From: Oscillospiraceae bacterium
GTDB lineage: Bacteria; Bacillota; Clostridia; Oscillospirales; Acutalibacteraceae
Direction: 5' to 3'
Assembly: GCA_015065765.1 (NCBI GenBank)
Contig: SVPP01000007.1
Location: 1-64,000 of the forward strand
Length of the DNA stretch: 64,000 bases
A program made the translations under genes and the position numbers. Positions 16,522-24,144 of this stretch are shown one piece after another. The notes under the pieces were generated by a model. It saw nothing but the letters and a program-made list of their open reading frames with translations, ran no database searches and was not told where the DNA came from. The number at the start of each line of letters is the position of its first letter. The first letter of the stretch is position 1.

Positions 16522-16865
16522 ATGCCGAAGCTTTTAAGAAAAATCAAAAAACAGTTGACAAGACAATTCCGGACAAAAAGGAACTGACACATGCAGACCA
16601 TCCCCGTATTGACTACATTATGCTTGTGTTAAGAAATTTTCTTGTTGCTGTAGCGGCAATACTTTTTGTTTTGTCTTTCTTTTTTGATGATGTTTATCAC
16701 ATCCTTAAGGGTGTAGGATATTTCAGCGGTGCAGTAGCATATGTTTTTGAGTGTCTGCTTCTTACAGATTGTTTCAAAACAAAAGTTGAACATCAGGAAA
16801 TGTTTATGGTTTATTGTTTCGGACCACTCTCTCTTATTATGGGGCTTGGATATATATTGAAATAA
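16522..16865 (+). CDS. Small two-helix membrane protein with an apparent one-base frameshift
   Basis: ATG 16522 has a good SD (AAAGGG, 16508-16513) but its frame stops after 21 codons (MPKLLRKIKKQ...). Another frame is open from 16518 to the stop at 16865. It encodes TVDKTIPDKKELTHADHPRI and then two or three hydrophobic segments (LVAVAAILFVLSFFF, VYCFGPLSLIMGLGYIL), but has no start with an SD. Adding one A in the A-run at 16546-16551 joins them into a protein of about 115 residues. Either the gene carries a real deletion, an assembly error exists, or translation slips. The function is unknown. It sits within the carbohydrate operon. Confidence 0.5.
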
Positions 16866-16882
16866 CAGACAGGAGAAATTTT

Positions 16883-18412
16883 ATGGAAGGTTTCAGACAG
16901 AACAACGAAATTACTTATGATGATAAAGAACTGATGGAAGAAAATTCCTTCGTCGGTGCTGAAATGGAAAAAGAAGAGCTTCCCGTTTATGAAAATGTAA
17001 AAAAAGATTTACCTCAGCCTATATGGGAAAATCATTCCCGATACATAGATTGTTACTACAAAGCGTGGGAAATTGCTTTCTCAAATCTTCGTCAGCCTAA
17101 AGAGGGTACGGGCTTCGTAACGAATTTTATTGATGCTGCATTCAACGGCTGTATTTTCATGTGGGACTCGGCGTTTATGCTGATGTTTGGCAAATATGCA
17201 GACAGAATTTTCAAGTTTCAGAAAACCTTTGATAATTTCTATTCACATCAGCATGTTGACGGTTTCATCTGCCGCCAGATTGAGGAAGATACAGGTTACG
17301 ATATTTTTGCACGACATGACCCATCTTCTACAGGTCCTGAGGTAATGGCATGGTGTGAGTGGGATTATTTCCTTAATTTTGGTGACAAGGAAAGACTTGC
17401 CCGCGTGTACCCTTGCCTTGTAGCTTATCATCAGTGGATGAGAGAGCATTTTACATGGCGCGACGGCACATATTTTTCATCAGGCTATGGTTGCGGAATG
17501 GATAACTGCCCGAGACTTGAAGAAAAATATCATGTCTGCTATGACCACGGTCATATGATATGGGTTGACGCCTGTATGCAGGAGCTTAACGCATGTAACA
17601 TTCTCATAAAAATGTCTGAAATTCTCGGAAGAGATGAATTTATTTCTGAACTTGTTGAGGAGAGAGACAGACTTTACAAAGTCATAAACGAAAAATTGTG
17701 GGACGATGAAACAAAGTTTTATTACGACCTTCGTAAAGATGATACCTTCAACGGCACAAAACACATCGGTGCTTTCTGGTCACTTCTTGCAAGGTGTGTT
17801 CCCGAGGACAGAAGCGAAGATTTTATCGCTCATCTTAATAATGAGAATGAGTTTAAAACGGAGCATCGTGTTCCTACTCTTTCAAAGGACCATGAAGAGT
17901 ATCGTCCGGAAGGCAGATATTGGTGTGGCTCAGTGTGGGCTCCGACAAACTATATGGTGCTCAAGGGCCTTGATGAATACGGAAAATTTGATCTTGCATA
18001 CGAAATAGCAAGAAATCACCTTGATAATGTTGTCAGCGTGTTTGAAGAAACCGGAACTCTTTTTGAAAACTATGCTCCTGAGTTTGCTGAAGGCAAGGCA
18101 CGTAAAGGAAATTGGTCAAAAGAAGATTTCGTAGGCTGGTCCGGTCTTATTCCTATTTCAATAATGTTTGAATACGTTTTCGGTATCAGACCTGATGCTG
18201 CAAAAAACAAAATCACATGGCATGTGAATCTTACAGACAGACACGGTATTGAAAAATATCCCTTCGGCACAGACGGAGAACTTACACTTATCTGTGAAAA
18301 GAGAAATTCTGCAGATGAAAAACCTGAAATCACTGTGAATTCAAATATTCCTGTAACAGTTGAAATTATCTGGAATGAAGGTAAAGAGAAAGAGATAATC
18401 ACTATAAACTGA
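16883..18412 (+). CDS. (alpha/alpha)6-barrel glycoside hydrolase (MGH1/GH63/trehalase-like)
   Basis: About 509 residues. FMWDSAFMLMFG, ARHDPSSTGPEVMAWCEWDY, and RYWCGSVWAPTNYMVLKGL are the landmarks of six-hairpin glycosidases such as mannosylglycerate hydrolase and GH63/GH37 enzymes; D of the WDSA and HDPSSTGPE segments are likely in the active site. No signal peptide, so it is cytoplasmic. Start ATG 16883 with AGGAG (16871-16875). It probably hydrolyses an oligosaccharide imported by the MFS carrier. The substrate is not predictable from the sequence alone. Confidence 0.8.
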   Translation: MEGFRQNNEITYDDKELMEENSFVGAEMEKEELPVYENVKKDLPQPIWENHSRYIDCYYKAWEIAFSNLRQPKEGTGFVTNFIDAAFNGCIFMWDSAFMLMFGKYADRIFKFQKTFDNFYSHQHVDGFICRQIEEDTGYDIFARHDPSSTGPEVMAWCEWDYFLNFGDKERLARVYPCLVAYHQWMREHFTWRDGTYFSSGYGCGMDNCPRLEEKYHVCYDHGHMIWVDACMQELNACNILIKMSEILGRDEFISELVEERDRLYKVINEKLWDDETKFYYDLRKDDTFNGTKHIGAFWSLLARCVPEDRSEDFIAHLNNENEFKTEHRVPTLSKDHEEYRPEGRYWCGSVWAPTNYMVLKGLDEYGKFDLAYEIARNHLDNVVSVFEETGTLFENYAPEFAEGKARKGNWSKEDFVGWSGLIPISIMFEYVFGIRPDAAKNKITWHVNLTDRHGIEKYPFGTDGELTLICEKRNSADEKPEITVNSNIPVTVEIIWNEGKEKEIITIN

Positions 18413-18423
18413 GGGTGAGGGAA

Positions 18424-19182
18424 TTGTCATACTATAAAAAACCTGAAATGATTCTGTTTGACGTAGGTGGTACGCTTTTTGATGATACTAAGTGTGTGCC
18501 TCGTAATGGCCTTGCAAAGCTGAGACTTGCATCGGAAAATCCTGAAGCGACAGATGATGAAACCCTAACAAAGCTTTGGGATGGTTTTATGAAAGAAATT
18601 GGCTCAGTGCATAAGTCAGAGTCAGGTACAAAGCTTGATTTCCTGCTGTCAACTGCAATAAAATTTGTGACTATGCAGGCAGGTCTTCATTTTGATATTT
18701 CCATGGCAGAGCAGGAAGAAATATTTGATCGGTATAATTCAGACAGAAAAGTAATTGATGGCGTGACCGACCTTCTTGAAGAAATTCATTCTCTCGGCAT
18801 CCGCGCTGCGGTTATCAGTAACAATGCTATGAGCGGTGAAGGGCTTCGCCTTGCAATTGACAGATGGCTTCCCGGAAATAAAATGGAGTTTTGTCTGACA
18901 AGTGCTGACATACTTCTGACAAAACCTGATAAATCCCTTTTTATTTGTGCGACAAACTATGCTCATGTAAATCCTGAAAACTGCTGGTATTGCGGAGACG
19001 GTAAAATACCTGATGTTGACGGTGCAAAAAATGCAGGTATAACACCTGTTCTTCTTGATACAGAATCAAGCCTTCCTTTTGAAATGCGTACAGAGATTGG
19101 AAGAGGAGAATATCTCACTGTTAATAGTTGGATTGTTCTCAAAGCTTACATAAAAAAGCTTTGGAAGATAAACTTCCCTTGA
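18424..19182 (+). CDS. HAD-superfamily hydrolase
   Basis: About 252 residues. Motif I is ILFDVGGTLFDD (the second Asp is replaced by Gly, as in several HAD subfamilies), motif II is VISNNA, and motif IV is YCGDGKIPDVDGAKNAG. A cap domain lies between. Expected role: phosphatase on a small phosphorylated metabolite. The start is uncertain: TTG 18424 has GAGGG 8 bases upstream, while GTG 18415 sits too close to that SD. It is the last gene of the carbohydrate operon. Confidence 0.85.
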   Translation: MSYYKKPEMILFDVGGTLFDDTKCVPRNGLAKLRLASENPEATDDETLTKLWDGFMKEIGSVHKSESGTKLDFLLSTAIKFVTMQAGLHFDISMAEQEEIFDRYNSDRKVIDGVTDLLEEIHSLGIRAAVISNNAMSGEGLRLAIDRWLPGNKMEFCLTSADILLTKPDKSLFICATNYAHVNPENCWYCGDGKIPDVDGAKNAGITPVLLDTESSLPFEMRTEIGRGEYLTVNSWIVLKAYIKKLWKINFP

Positions 19183-19207
19183 ATTTTCAGGGGAAGTAAT
19201 TTTTTTG
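19172..19207 (+). terminator. Intrinsic terminator overlapping the HAD stop codon
   Basis: ACTTCCCTTGA and TCAGGGGAAGT pair around a short loop and are followed by a T run. The stop codon of the upstream gene lies inside the left arm. Confidence 0.82.
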
Positions 19208-19242
19208 CCGAAAGAGAGACCGAGGGAATTTTAAATAAAAAC

Positions 19243-19291
19243 TTGACAAGAAAAAATTTTTATGATATATTGTACATAGAGTATCTAGGTA
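19243..19291 (+). promoter_or_regulatory. Promoter and PadR-type operator
   Basis: TTGACA (19243-19248) and TATATT (19266-19271) are 17 bases apart. Overlapping the start point, 19273-19291 is a dyad TACATAGA-GTA-TCTAGGTA in which TACnTAGA mirrors TCTAnGTA. Many PadR proteins repress their own operon from such a site, so autoregulation is likely. Confidence 0.7.
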
Positions 19292-19326
19292 TCGGAGCTC
19301 TATGCACCGTTAAAGGAGGAGTTTTT

Positions 19327-19671
19327 ATGGATATAAAAAAAGAACTTTCAAAAGGAAGCAGTTCACTTCTTGTTTTGTCTGTACTTGAAAACAAAGACAT
19401 GTACGGCTATCAGATTATCAAGGAAATTGAACGGAGAAGTGAGCATGTTTTTAACTTCAAGGAAGGAACGCTTTATCCCATTCTGCATAATTTTGAAAAT
19501 AACGGATATGTAAAATCTTACTGGGAAGAGAGCGAGCAGGGTAGAAAAAGAAAATACTACCACATTACTAAAAAAGGTCTTGATGTTCTGAAAAAATCAA
19601 GGGAAGATTGGAAAACTTATTCCTCTGCTGTGGGTAAGGTTATTGGCGGTAAAGCTTTCGGAATGGCTTGA
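19327..19671 (+). CDS. PadR-family transcriptional regulator
   Basis: 114 residues. LLVLSVLENKDMYGYQIIKEI and EGTLYPILHNFENNGYVKSYW are the signature of the PadR winged helix; RKYYHITKKG forms the wing. Start ATG 19327 with AAAGGAGGA just upstream; an upstream in-frame start lies inside the promoter and is excluded. The next gene follows after 15 bases and encodes the usual membrane partner. Inducers of PadR proteins are typically phenolics, antibiotics or membrane stress; here unknown. Confidence 0.92.
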   Translation: MDIKKELSKGSSSLLVLSVLENKDMYGYQIIKEIERRSEHVFNFKEGTLYPILHNFENNGYVKSYWEESEQGRKRKYYHITKKGLDVLKKSREDWKTYSSAVGKVIGGKAFGMA

Positions 19672-19686
19672 TTCAGGGTGGGAACT

Positions 19687-21177
19687 ATGGAAAGAATTGA
19701 AGATTACTTAAATTCGGTAGTGCCTCAGAATATATCTAAAAAGAAAAAACAGAAAATTTACGATGAACTGCAAAGCCACATTCTGGACAGATTCGATTAT
19801 TATAAAGAAACAGGATACGAAGAATGCGATTGCATTGAAAAAGCACTTGCTGACATGGGCGAGAGTGAAGATGTAAAAAAATCAATCCGAAAAGAATTTG
19901 AAGAACTGCATATTGAAAAAACATGGTGGTCGGTAGTGATCGGTATAATACTTTTGTGTTTTGATTATGTAACCGCTATAACGGATGTGCTGAATATTTT
20001 TGCTGCTACCGGAGATTATTATATTCCTGATTTTTATTTGTCATTCAAATCTTTTGTAGTTATCACGCTTCTTATTCTTCTGACTGTTTTTTGTTACAGA
20101 AAAGGCTATCGGAAATGTTTGTTCAGTTTAGGCATTTCAAATCTGATAATAGGTTTGTGTCCTCTTTTTTGTTGGTATCCCTGTCAGGCAATATGCAGTA
20201 TTGTTTTAAATTCAGGTTTTGTGATAGACAGGACAACAACATTTGTGATTGATAGTTTTAGTGAATATCCTGTCAGTGTTTTGATAATGAGCAGAGTTTT
20301 TGTTGTGCTGTTTGCAGTAGTCTGCATTATTTTGTCAGAGAAAATAAAAAGACACGGAAAACCCGAACAAAAAAATAAAAAAGGCATCGCTGCTTTTATG
20401 GCAGCAATGTGTTTGGTTTCTGTTTCATCTTCTGTGATGATTGAAAAATCCGGAGAATACTTTGAACATTATCCCCGATGGTTTGTTACAGATCCGTATC
20501 AGGTGAAAAGCTGTATAGCCGAGATGGATTATTACAAAATCAAAGAGGGAATGCTCTATGATGACGTGGTAAAGATGCTTAAAGAAGAGGGATATTTTTC
20601 AGTTGAAGATTTTGAAAAAACTCTTGATTGGAATATGGCTCTGAAATTCAGACACAATTATGAAGAACTGAATTTAAAGCTTGATGAAGAATATGAGGTT
20701 TATTTTTATCCCACAAGAGATTACATTCATAAAGAATACTATTATCCTTCAAACGGGATCATATATATTTCAAAAGGAGAAGGTGGATTGATAGAGTCAA
20801 AGGGAATCGGTATTGCATCGGAAATCGGCGATGATGATTATAATATCGAAAGAGTAAGAGATGATAATTTTGACAAGTGCATCGAAGATTTTAAAAATCT
20901 CAAAGCGGGCGACGGAAAAAGTTCTGTTCTTGATAAATTCGGTGCAGAATACGGTGAGAATATTACGCTTTTCACAACTTATACCGATTCAGGCACAGAA
21001 GAATATTACCGCTTCTATATCAACGATGATTACCATGAATATTATGATGCTCCTGAAAATGATGACGGATACGCAGAAATTTATTTTACCGACAATAAAT
21101 TGTCACAGGGTATTCTTCACGTGAAGTATTATGAAAAAGAACAATATAAAAGAACAGAAAAAATTCGAGTGAAATAG
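19687..21177 (+). CDS. Permease-prefix-domain membrane protein paired with PadR
   Basis: About 496 residues. The first 75 residues resemble the 'permease prefix'/DUF1700-like helical domain common beside PadR genes (MERIEDYLNSVVPQ, ALADMGESEDV). Next come about four to five hydrophobic segments (80-250), then a large soluble C-terminal part (about 270-496), rich in acidic residues and tyrosine and probably outside the membrane, that I do not recognise. Start ATG 19687 with AGGG 8 bases upstream. It may sense or respond to envelope stress with PadR. No export signal other than the membrane segments. Confidence 0.68.
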   Translation: MERIEDYLNSVVPQNISKKKKQKIYDELQSHILDRFDYYKETGYEECDCIEKALADMGESEDVKKSIRKEFEELHIEKTWWSVVIGIILLCFDYVTAITDVLNIFAATGDYYIPDFYLSFKSFVVITLLILLTVFCYRKGYRKCLFSLGISNLIIGLCPLFCWYPCQAICSIVLNSGFVIDRTTTFVIDSFSEYPVSVLIMSRVFVVLFAVVCIILSEKIKRHGKPEQKNKKGIAAFMAAMCLVSVSSSVMIEKSGEYFEHYPRWFVTDPYQVKSCIAEMDYYKIKEGMLYDDVVKMLKEEGYFSVEDFEKTLDWNMALKFRHNYEELNLKLDEEYEVYFYPTRDYIHKEYYYPSNGIIYISKGEGGLIESKGIGIASEIGDDDYNIERVRDDNFDKCIEDFKNLKAGDGKSSVLDKFGAEYGENITLFTTYTDSGTEEYYRFYINDDYHEYYDAPENDDGYAEIYFTDNKLSQGILHVKYYEKEQYKRTEKIRVK

Positions 21178-21196
21178 ATTCTTGCTGTGAAGTGTA

Positions 21197-21235
21197 ATTG
21201 CCGGAAGAAGGAAAACCTTCTTCCGGCAATTTTTG
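21197..21235 (+). terminator. Intrinsic terminator
   Basis: ATTGCCGGAAGAAGG and CCTTCTTCCGGCAAT form a perfect 15-bp stem with an AAAA loop and T tail. Confidence 0.92.
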
Positions 21236-21362
21236 CTTTAACAGATAGAGACACACTTTTTTAGAAAAAAGGTAGGAGATTTACGACTTTTGTTGTTATA
21301 AAGATGAAACGTTGTGCCCCACTAAAAAGTTAATGCGGAGTATAATATATGTATCAGATCAC

Positions 21363-21436
21363 ATTACGATTTGATAAAAGCTGTGTATCGTTTTTGTACA
21401 ACCCCCAACAGACGATATGCAGCAAAAAAGAGTAAT
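21363..21436 (+). ncRNA. Structured 5' leader of the M23 peptidase gene
   Basis: The 365-bp gap before the peptidase has a probable -10 (TATAAT near 21340) and then a nested fold. ATTAC (21363-21367) pairs with GTAAT (21432-21436). Inside it GCTGTGTATCGT (21380-21391) pairs over 12 bp (two G-U pairs) with ACGATATGCAGC (21412-21423), leaving a 20-base loop that contains CCCCC. I could not match it to a known riboswitch class; c-di-AMP riboswitches often precede such genes, but the motif does not fit. Confidence 0.45.
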
Positions 21437-21451
21437 TTTTCAGGAGGAAGC

Positions 21452-21469
21452 ATGATTTATGCGAGATAA
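21452..21469 (+). CDS. Possible short leader peptide MIYAR
   Basis: A five-codon frame (MIYAR, stop TAA) with a strong ribosome site CAGGAGGAAG (21441-21450), placed between the leader fold and the peptidase gene. The strong SD is the main reason to list it; it may regulate the next gene or be fortuitous. Confidence 0.35.
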   Translation: MIYAR

Positions 21470-21542
21470 TAGGCCCCCGTAACAGCAAAACGAACAAAAA
21501 ACAACCTAAAATCTAAGTATCAAATTCAAAGGAGAATTACAA

Positions 21543-22643
21543 ATGGCTAATAAGGTTAAAAAGGTTTCAGTAAAGGTTCTGGCAATTATCATATGTATGG
21601 TTACTGTTTGCAGTATGTTTACCATAAGTTTTTCAGCAGCATCATGGCCAAGCATAAGCTCCGGCAAGCCAATTAAGGTTTATACCATCAGCACAGGCAA
21701 CAATACAACAGCGTACACTTCAACATCTCTCTCTTCTAAAAAAGGTACAATCTACGCAAGTGATGAAGTACATATTTATCAGATAGGAAAAAACAGCAAC
21801 GGCAAGTATTATGCATATTGTTCATATCCGATATCATCGGGGAGAAAGAACGCGTACATACCTCTCAGTGTTGTAACAAAAGCCACAGCTCCCGCTTCTC
21901 CCATTACAGCTAAAACAACTGCCACTACATACAGAAGAGCAAGCACTTCACTTAAGGCCGGTAGCATCTCAAAAGGTGACAAAGTTTACAAACTCGCAGT
22001 ATCAGGTAGTTATACACAGGTGCTTTATAATATCGGTTCAGCAAGTAATCCTTCAGGTTGGAGAATGGCTTGGGTGACTACAAGTCAGTATAACAATCTT
22101 AAGGGATCAACAACTACAACGACTAAACAGACGAGTTCTGCATGGGATTATCCTATGAAAAATGCGTACTGCACATGGAGATCCTACAGTAATATGAGTT
22201 GGGCCTCGTATACAAATAACAGTTCAGCAAGAGACTATCACCTTGGTATTGATATCTGGGGTACTAATGGCTATGTATATGCAGCTGCAGACGGAAAAAT
22301 CGTTGCTTCTTCCAAGTCTCCGAACGGAGCTAACGGCCGATTCATTATAATTCAGCATACTTTGAATGGCAAGACTGTATATTCTTTCTATGCACATCTT
22401 GCATCTCTCAATGTTACATCAGGAAAAGTTTCAAGAGGCCAGAAGATTGCAGTAGCTGGTGGTTCAGGTTACGGAAAAGATAATTATTACGGTAAACACC
22501 TGCACTTCGCTATCGTAAACAAGCTTAATTCAAACGGCTCATATTACGGCTATTCCACCTATTTCACAGGCAACTCAACTACATACAGTGGAACGACTTT
22601 CTATAATCCGGTATATGTTATCAAGTATGATCGCCTTCCCTGA
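21543..22643 (+). CDS. Secreted M23-family metallopeptidase (LytM-type)
   Basis: 366 residues. A signal peptide (about 1-33) precedes SH3-like repeats (about 40-190). The C-terminal LytM/M23 domain has HLGID (H233, D237), H285 in FYAHL, and HLHFA (H319, H321), the zinc and catalytic residues. It should cleave peptide bridges in peptidoglycan or a related exported peptide. Strong SD AAAGGAG. It is probably monocistronic; the next promoter lies at 22730. A weak hairpin around CACCC/GGGTG follows near 22688. Confidence 0.9.
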   Translation: MANKVKKVSVKVLAIIICMVTVCSMFTISFSAASWPSISSGKPIKVYTISTGNNTTAYTSTSLSSKKGTIYASDEVHIYQIGKNSNGKYYAYCSYPISSGRKNAYIPLSVVTKATAPASPITAKTTATTYRRASTSLKAGSISKGDKVYKLAVSGSYTQVLYNIGSASNPSGWRMAWVTTSQYNNLKGSTTTTTKQTSSAWDYPMKNAYCTWRSYSNMSWASYTNNSSARDYHLGIDIWGTNGYVYAAADGKIVASSKSPNGANGRFIIIQHTLNGKTVYSFYAHLASLNVTSGKVSRGQKIAVAGGSGYGKDNYYGKHLHFAIVNKLNSNGSYYGYSTYFTGNSTTYSGTTFYNPVYVIKYDRLP

Positions 22644-22729
22644 GTAAACTGACTTTTCATCGGACTTTTTATTCACAGTGCTGCTCACCCGAGCCAGGGT
22701 GGGTGGCATTGTTGTTATTGATAATTATA

Positions 22730-22758
22730 TTGACAAAAACTCAATAAACATTTAGAAT
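22730..22758 (+). promoter_or_regulatory. Sigma-A promoter of the HTH-ATPase-VirD4-like operon
   Basis: TTGACA at 22730-22735 and TAGAAT at 22753-22758 with a 17-base spacer. Confidence 0.75.
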
Positions 22759-22788
22759 AAACTATAAGCAAAAACAGGAGGGTGTAAA

Positions 22789-23271
22789 ATGAAAAAAGAT
22801 AATGTTTATCGTAAGGCGAGAAAAAAGGCAGCGGAGAAAAATTTTCTTCTTAATGACAGTAAAAATTCACAAGAGTTTTTAGGTATTGACAAATCAAAAC
22901 TTCTTGCTATCGAAAATGGCAAAAAAAGCCCTCATCCGGATGATGTTGCAATTATGGCAGAGGTTTATGGTGCTCCTGAACTTTGTAATTATTATTGTGC
23001 CTGTGAATGTAGTATAGGCAAGGAACAACCGATTAAAATGTATGAATATGATAATCTTTCTGAAATTTCTGTAAAGTTGATGGTCTCTCTTAATGAGCTG
23101 GAACATATAGAAAGCAGAATTTACAAGATCTTTGCTGACGGGAAAGTTTCTGAGTCTGAAAAAGCTGAGTTCGAGAGTATTATCGATGTGCTTGGTAAAA
23201 TAGCATTCAGTGCAGAGTCACTGAAGTTGTGGGCAAAAAAACATGGTTTTGACTATAAGGAGAAAGAATAG
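22789..23271 (+). CDS. XRE-type helix-turn-helix protein
   Basis: 160 residues. A Cro/CI-like HTH covers about 10-70 (LGIDKSKLLAIENGKKSPHP, then DDVAIMAEVYGAPEL), followed by a cysteine-rich patch NYYCACECSIGKE and a mainly helical C-terminal part (85-160) that could bind another protein. SD AGGAGG. The next gene starts directly after its stop codon, so it is the first gene of a three-gene operon. It could control this operon or recruit the downstream ATPases to DNA. Confidence 0.7.
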   Translation: MKKDNVYRKARKKAAEKNFLLNDSKNSQEFLGIDKSKLLAIENGKKSPHPDDVAIMAEVYGAPELCNYYCACECSIGKEQPIKMYEYDNLSEISVKLMVSLNELEHIESRIYKIFADGKVSESEKAEFESIIDVLGKIAFSAESLKLWAKKHGFDYKEKE

Positions 23272-24144
23272 ATGGAAATGAACGAGTTTTACGATGCTAT
23301 TATGCAGATGCATGGTGCCGAAGAGTTTAAAAACCTCATAAAAAAATGGGACAGGCTGTCTTCAAATATAAGCAAAATTCCTGCCGACCTTCCTATTCTT
23401 TTGCCTGATGTAATTCTTGAAGCAAGCTCAGGCTCGGGAGTAACCTATCTTTTGCAGAAACTCGCTGATTACCTTTCTGAAAAAGAAAACCTTATAAGTT
23501 TTTACGGCGACTATAAATTTTTTGAGTTTGTTCTGGGATATTCTCCCGAGGGGCAACCTTTCGGAGAAATTGATAGATTCAATGAATGTGTGTCTCTTGC
23601 GGCAGGTTTCAGAAATGAATTCCGTGGTATTATCAGAATTGATATTGACGAGTATATGGGACGTCAGGATGAAAAATATTTCAGAAGTTTTCTTGAACAC
23701 CTGGCAAGTAACAGCGAAAAGTGGCTTATAATTCTCACATATGCAGGCGGAAATGAGAAGGATATAAAGGCTATGGATGTAACTATAAGGTCATATATGA
23801 GAGTTGAGAAAATCAGACTTGAAATGCCTTCTTCCGAAGAGTTTACCGAGTATCTTGAAGAGGTTTTCGTGAAATACGGTCTGTGTGTTACAGAAGACGG
23901 AAAAGAACTGCTTGAAGAAACAGTTGAGAAGCTCAGAGAAAATAAGAGCTTTGACGGCTTCAAAACAGTACGCCTTCTCGGCATCGGTATTGTGTACGAG
24001 CTTTTGTCAGGTGACGGAGATTTTTCAGAATGTCTTACAGCAGATAAACTTCGCCCGTTCTCAGCAGAGAGCGAGTATATCGGTAAATTTATACTCAATC
24101 TTGCTAAACCTCATCAGATAGGATTTTCCGGAGGGACGAAATGA
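23272..24144 (+). CDS. AAA-like ATPase with a degenerate P-loop
   Basis: 290 residues. EASSGSGVTYLLQKLADYL at about 50-68 looks like a Walker A without the usual GKT/S lysine; RGIIRIDIDEY (about 120-130) is a plausible Walker B. LTYAGGNEKDI could be a sensor. The helical C-terminal part may be a lid. This suggests an ATP-binding regulator or loader that cannot hydrolyse normally. It ends by overlapping the next gene by four bases (ATGA), so the products probably act together. Confidence 0.55.
   Translation: MEMNEFYDAIMQMHGAEEFKNLIKKWDRLSSNISKIPADLPILLPDVILEASSGSGVTYLLQKLADYLSEKENLISFYGDYKFFEFVLGYSPEGQPFGEIDRFNECVSLAAGFRNEFRGIIRIDIDEYMGRQDEKYFRSFLEHLASNSEKWLIILTYAGGNEKDIKAMDVTIRSYMRVEKIRLEMPSSEEFTEYLEEVFVKYGLCVTEDGKELLEETVEKLRENKSFDGFKTVRLLGIGIVYELLSGDGDFSECLTADKLRPFSAESEYIGKFILNLAKPHQIGFSGGTK

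Noticed and set aside
16546-16552. A-run as a programmed -1 frameshift site
   Set aside because: The heptamer A AAA AAC is not in the phase needed for the reading frame, and no downstream stem was seen.
21300-21450. c-di-AMP or other known riboswitch
   Set aside because: The conserved sequence blocks of the classes I know are absent; only a generic fold can be stated.
22680-22720. Terminator behind the M23 gene
   Set aside because: Only a five-base stem CACCC/GGGTG is clear and there is no proper T run; kept as a remark only.
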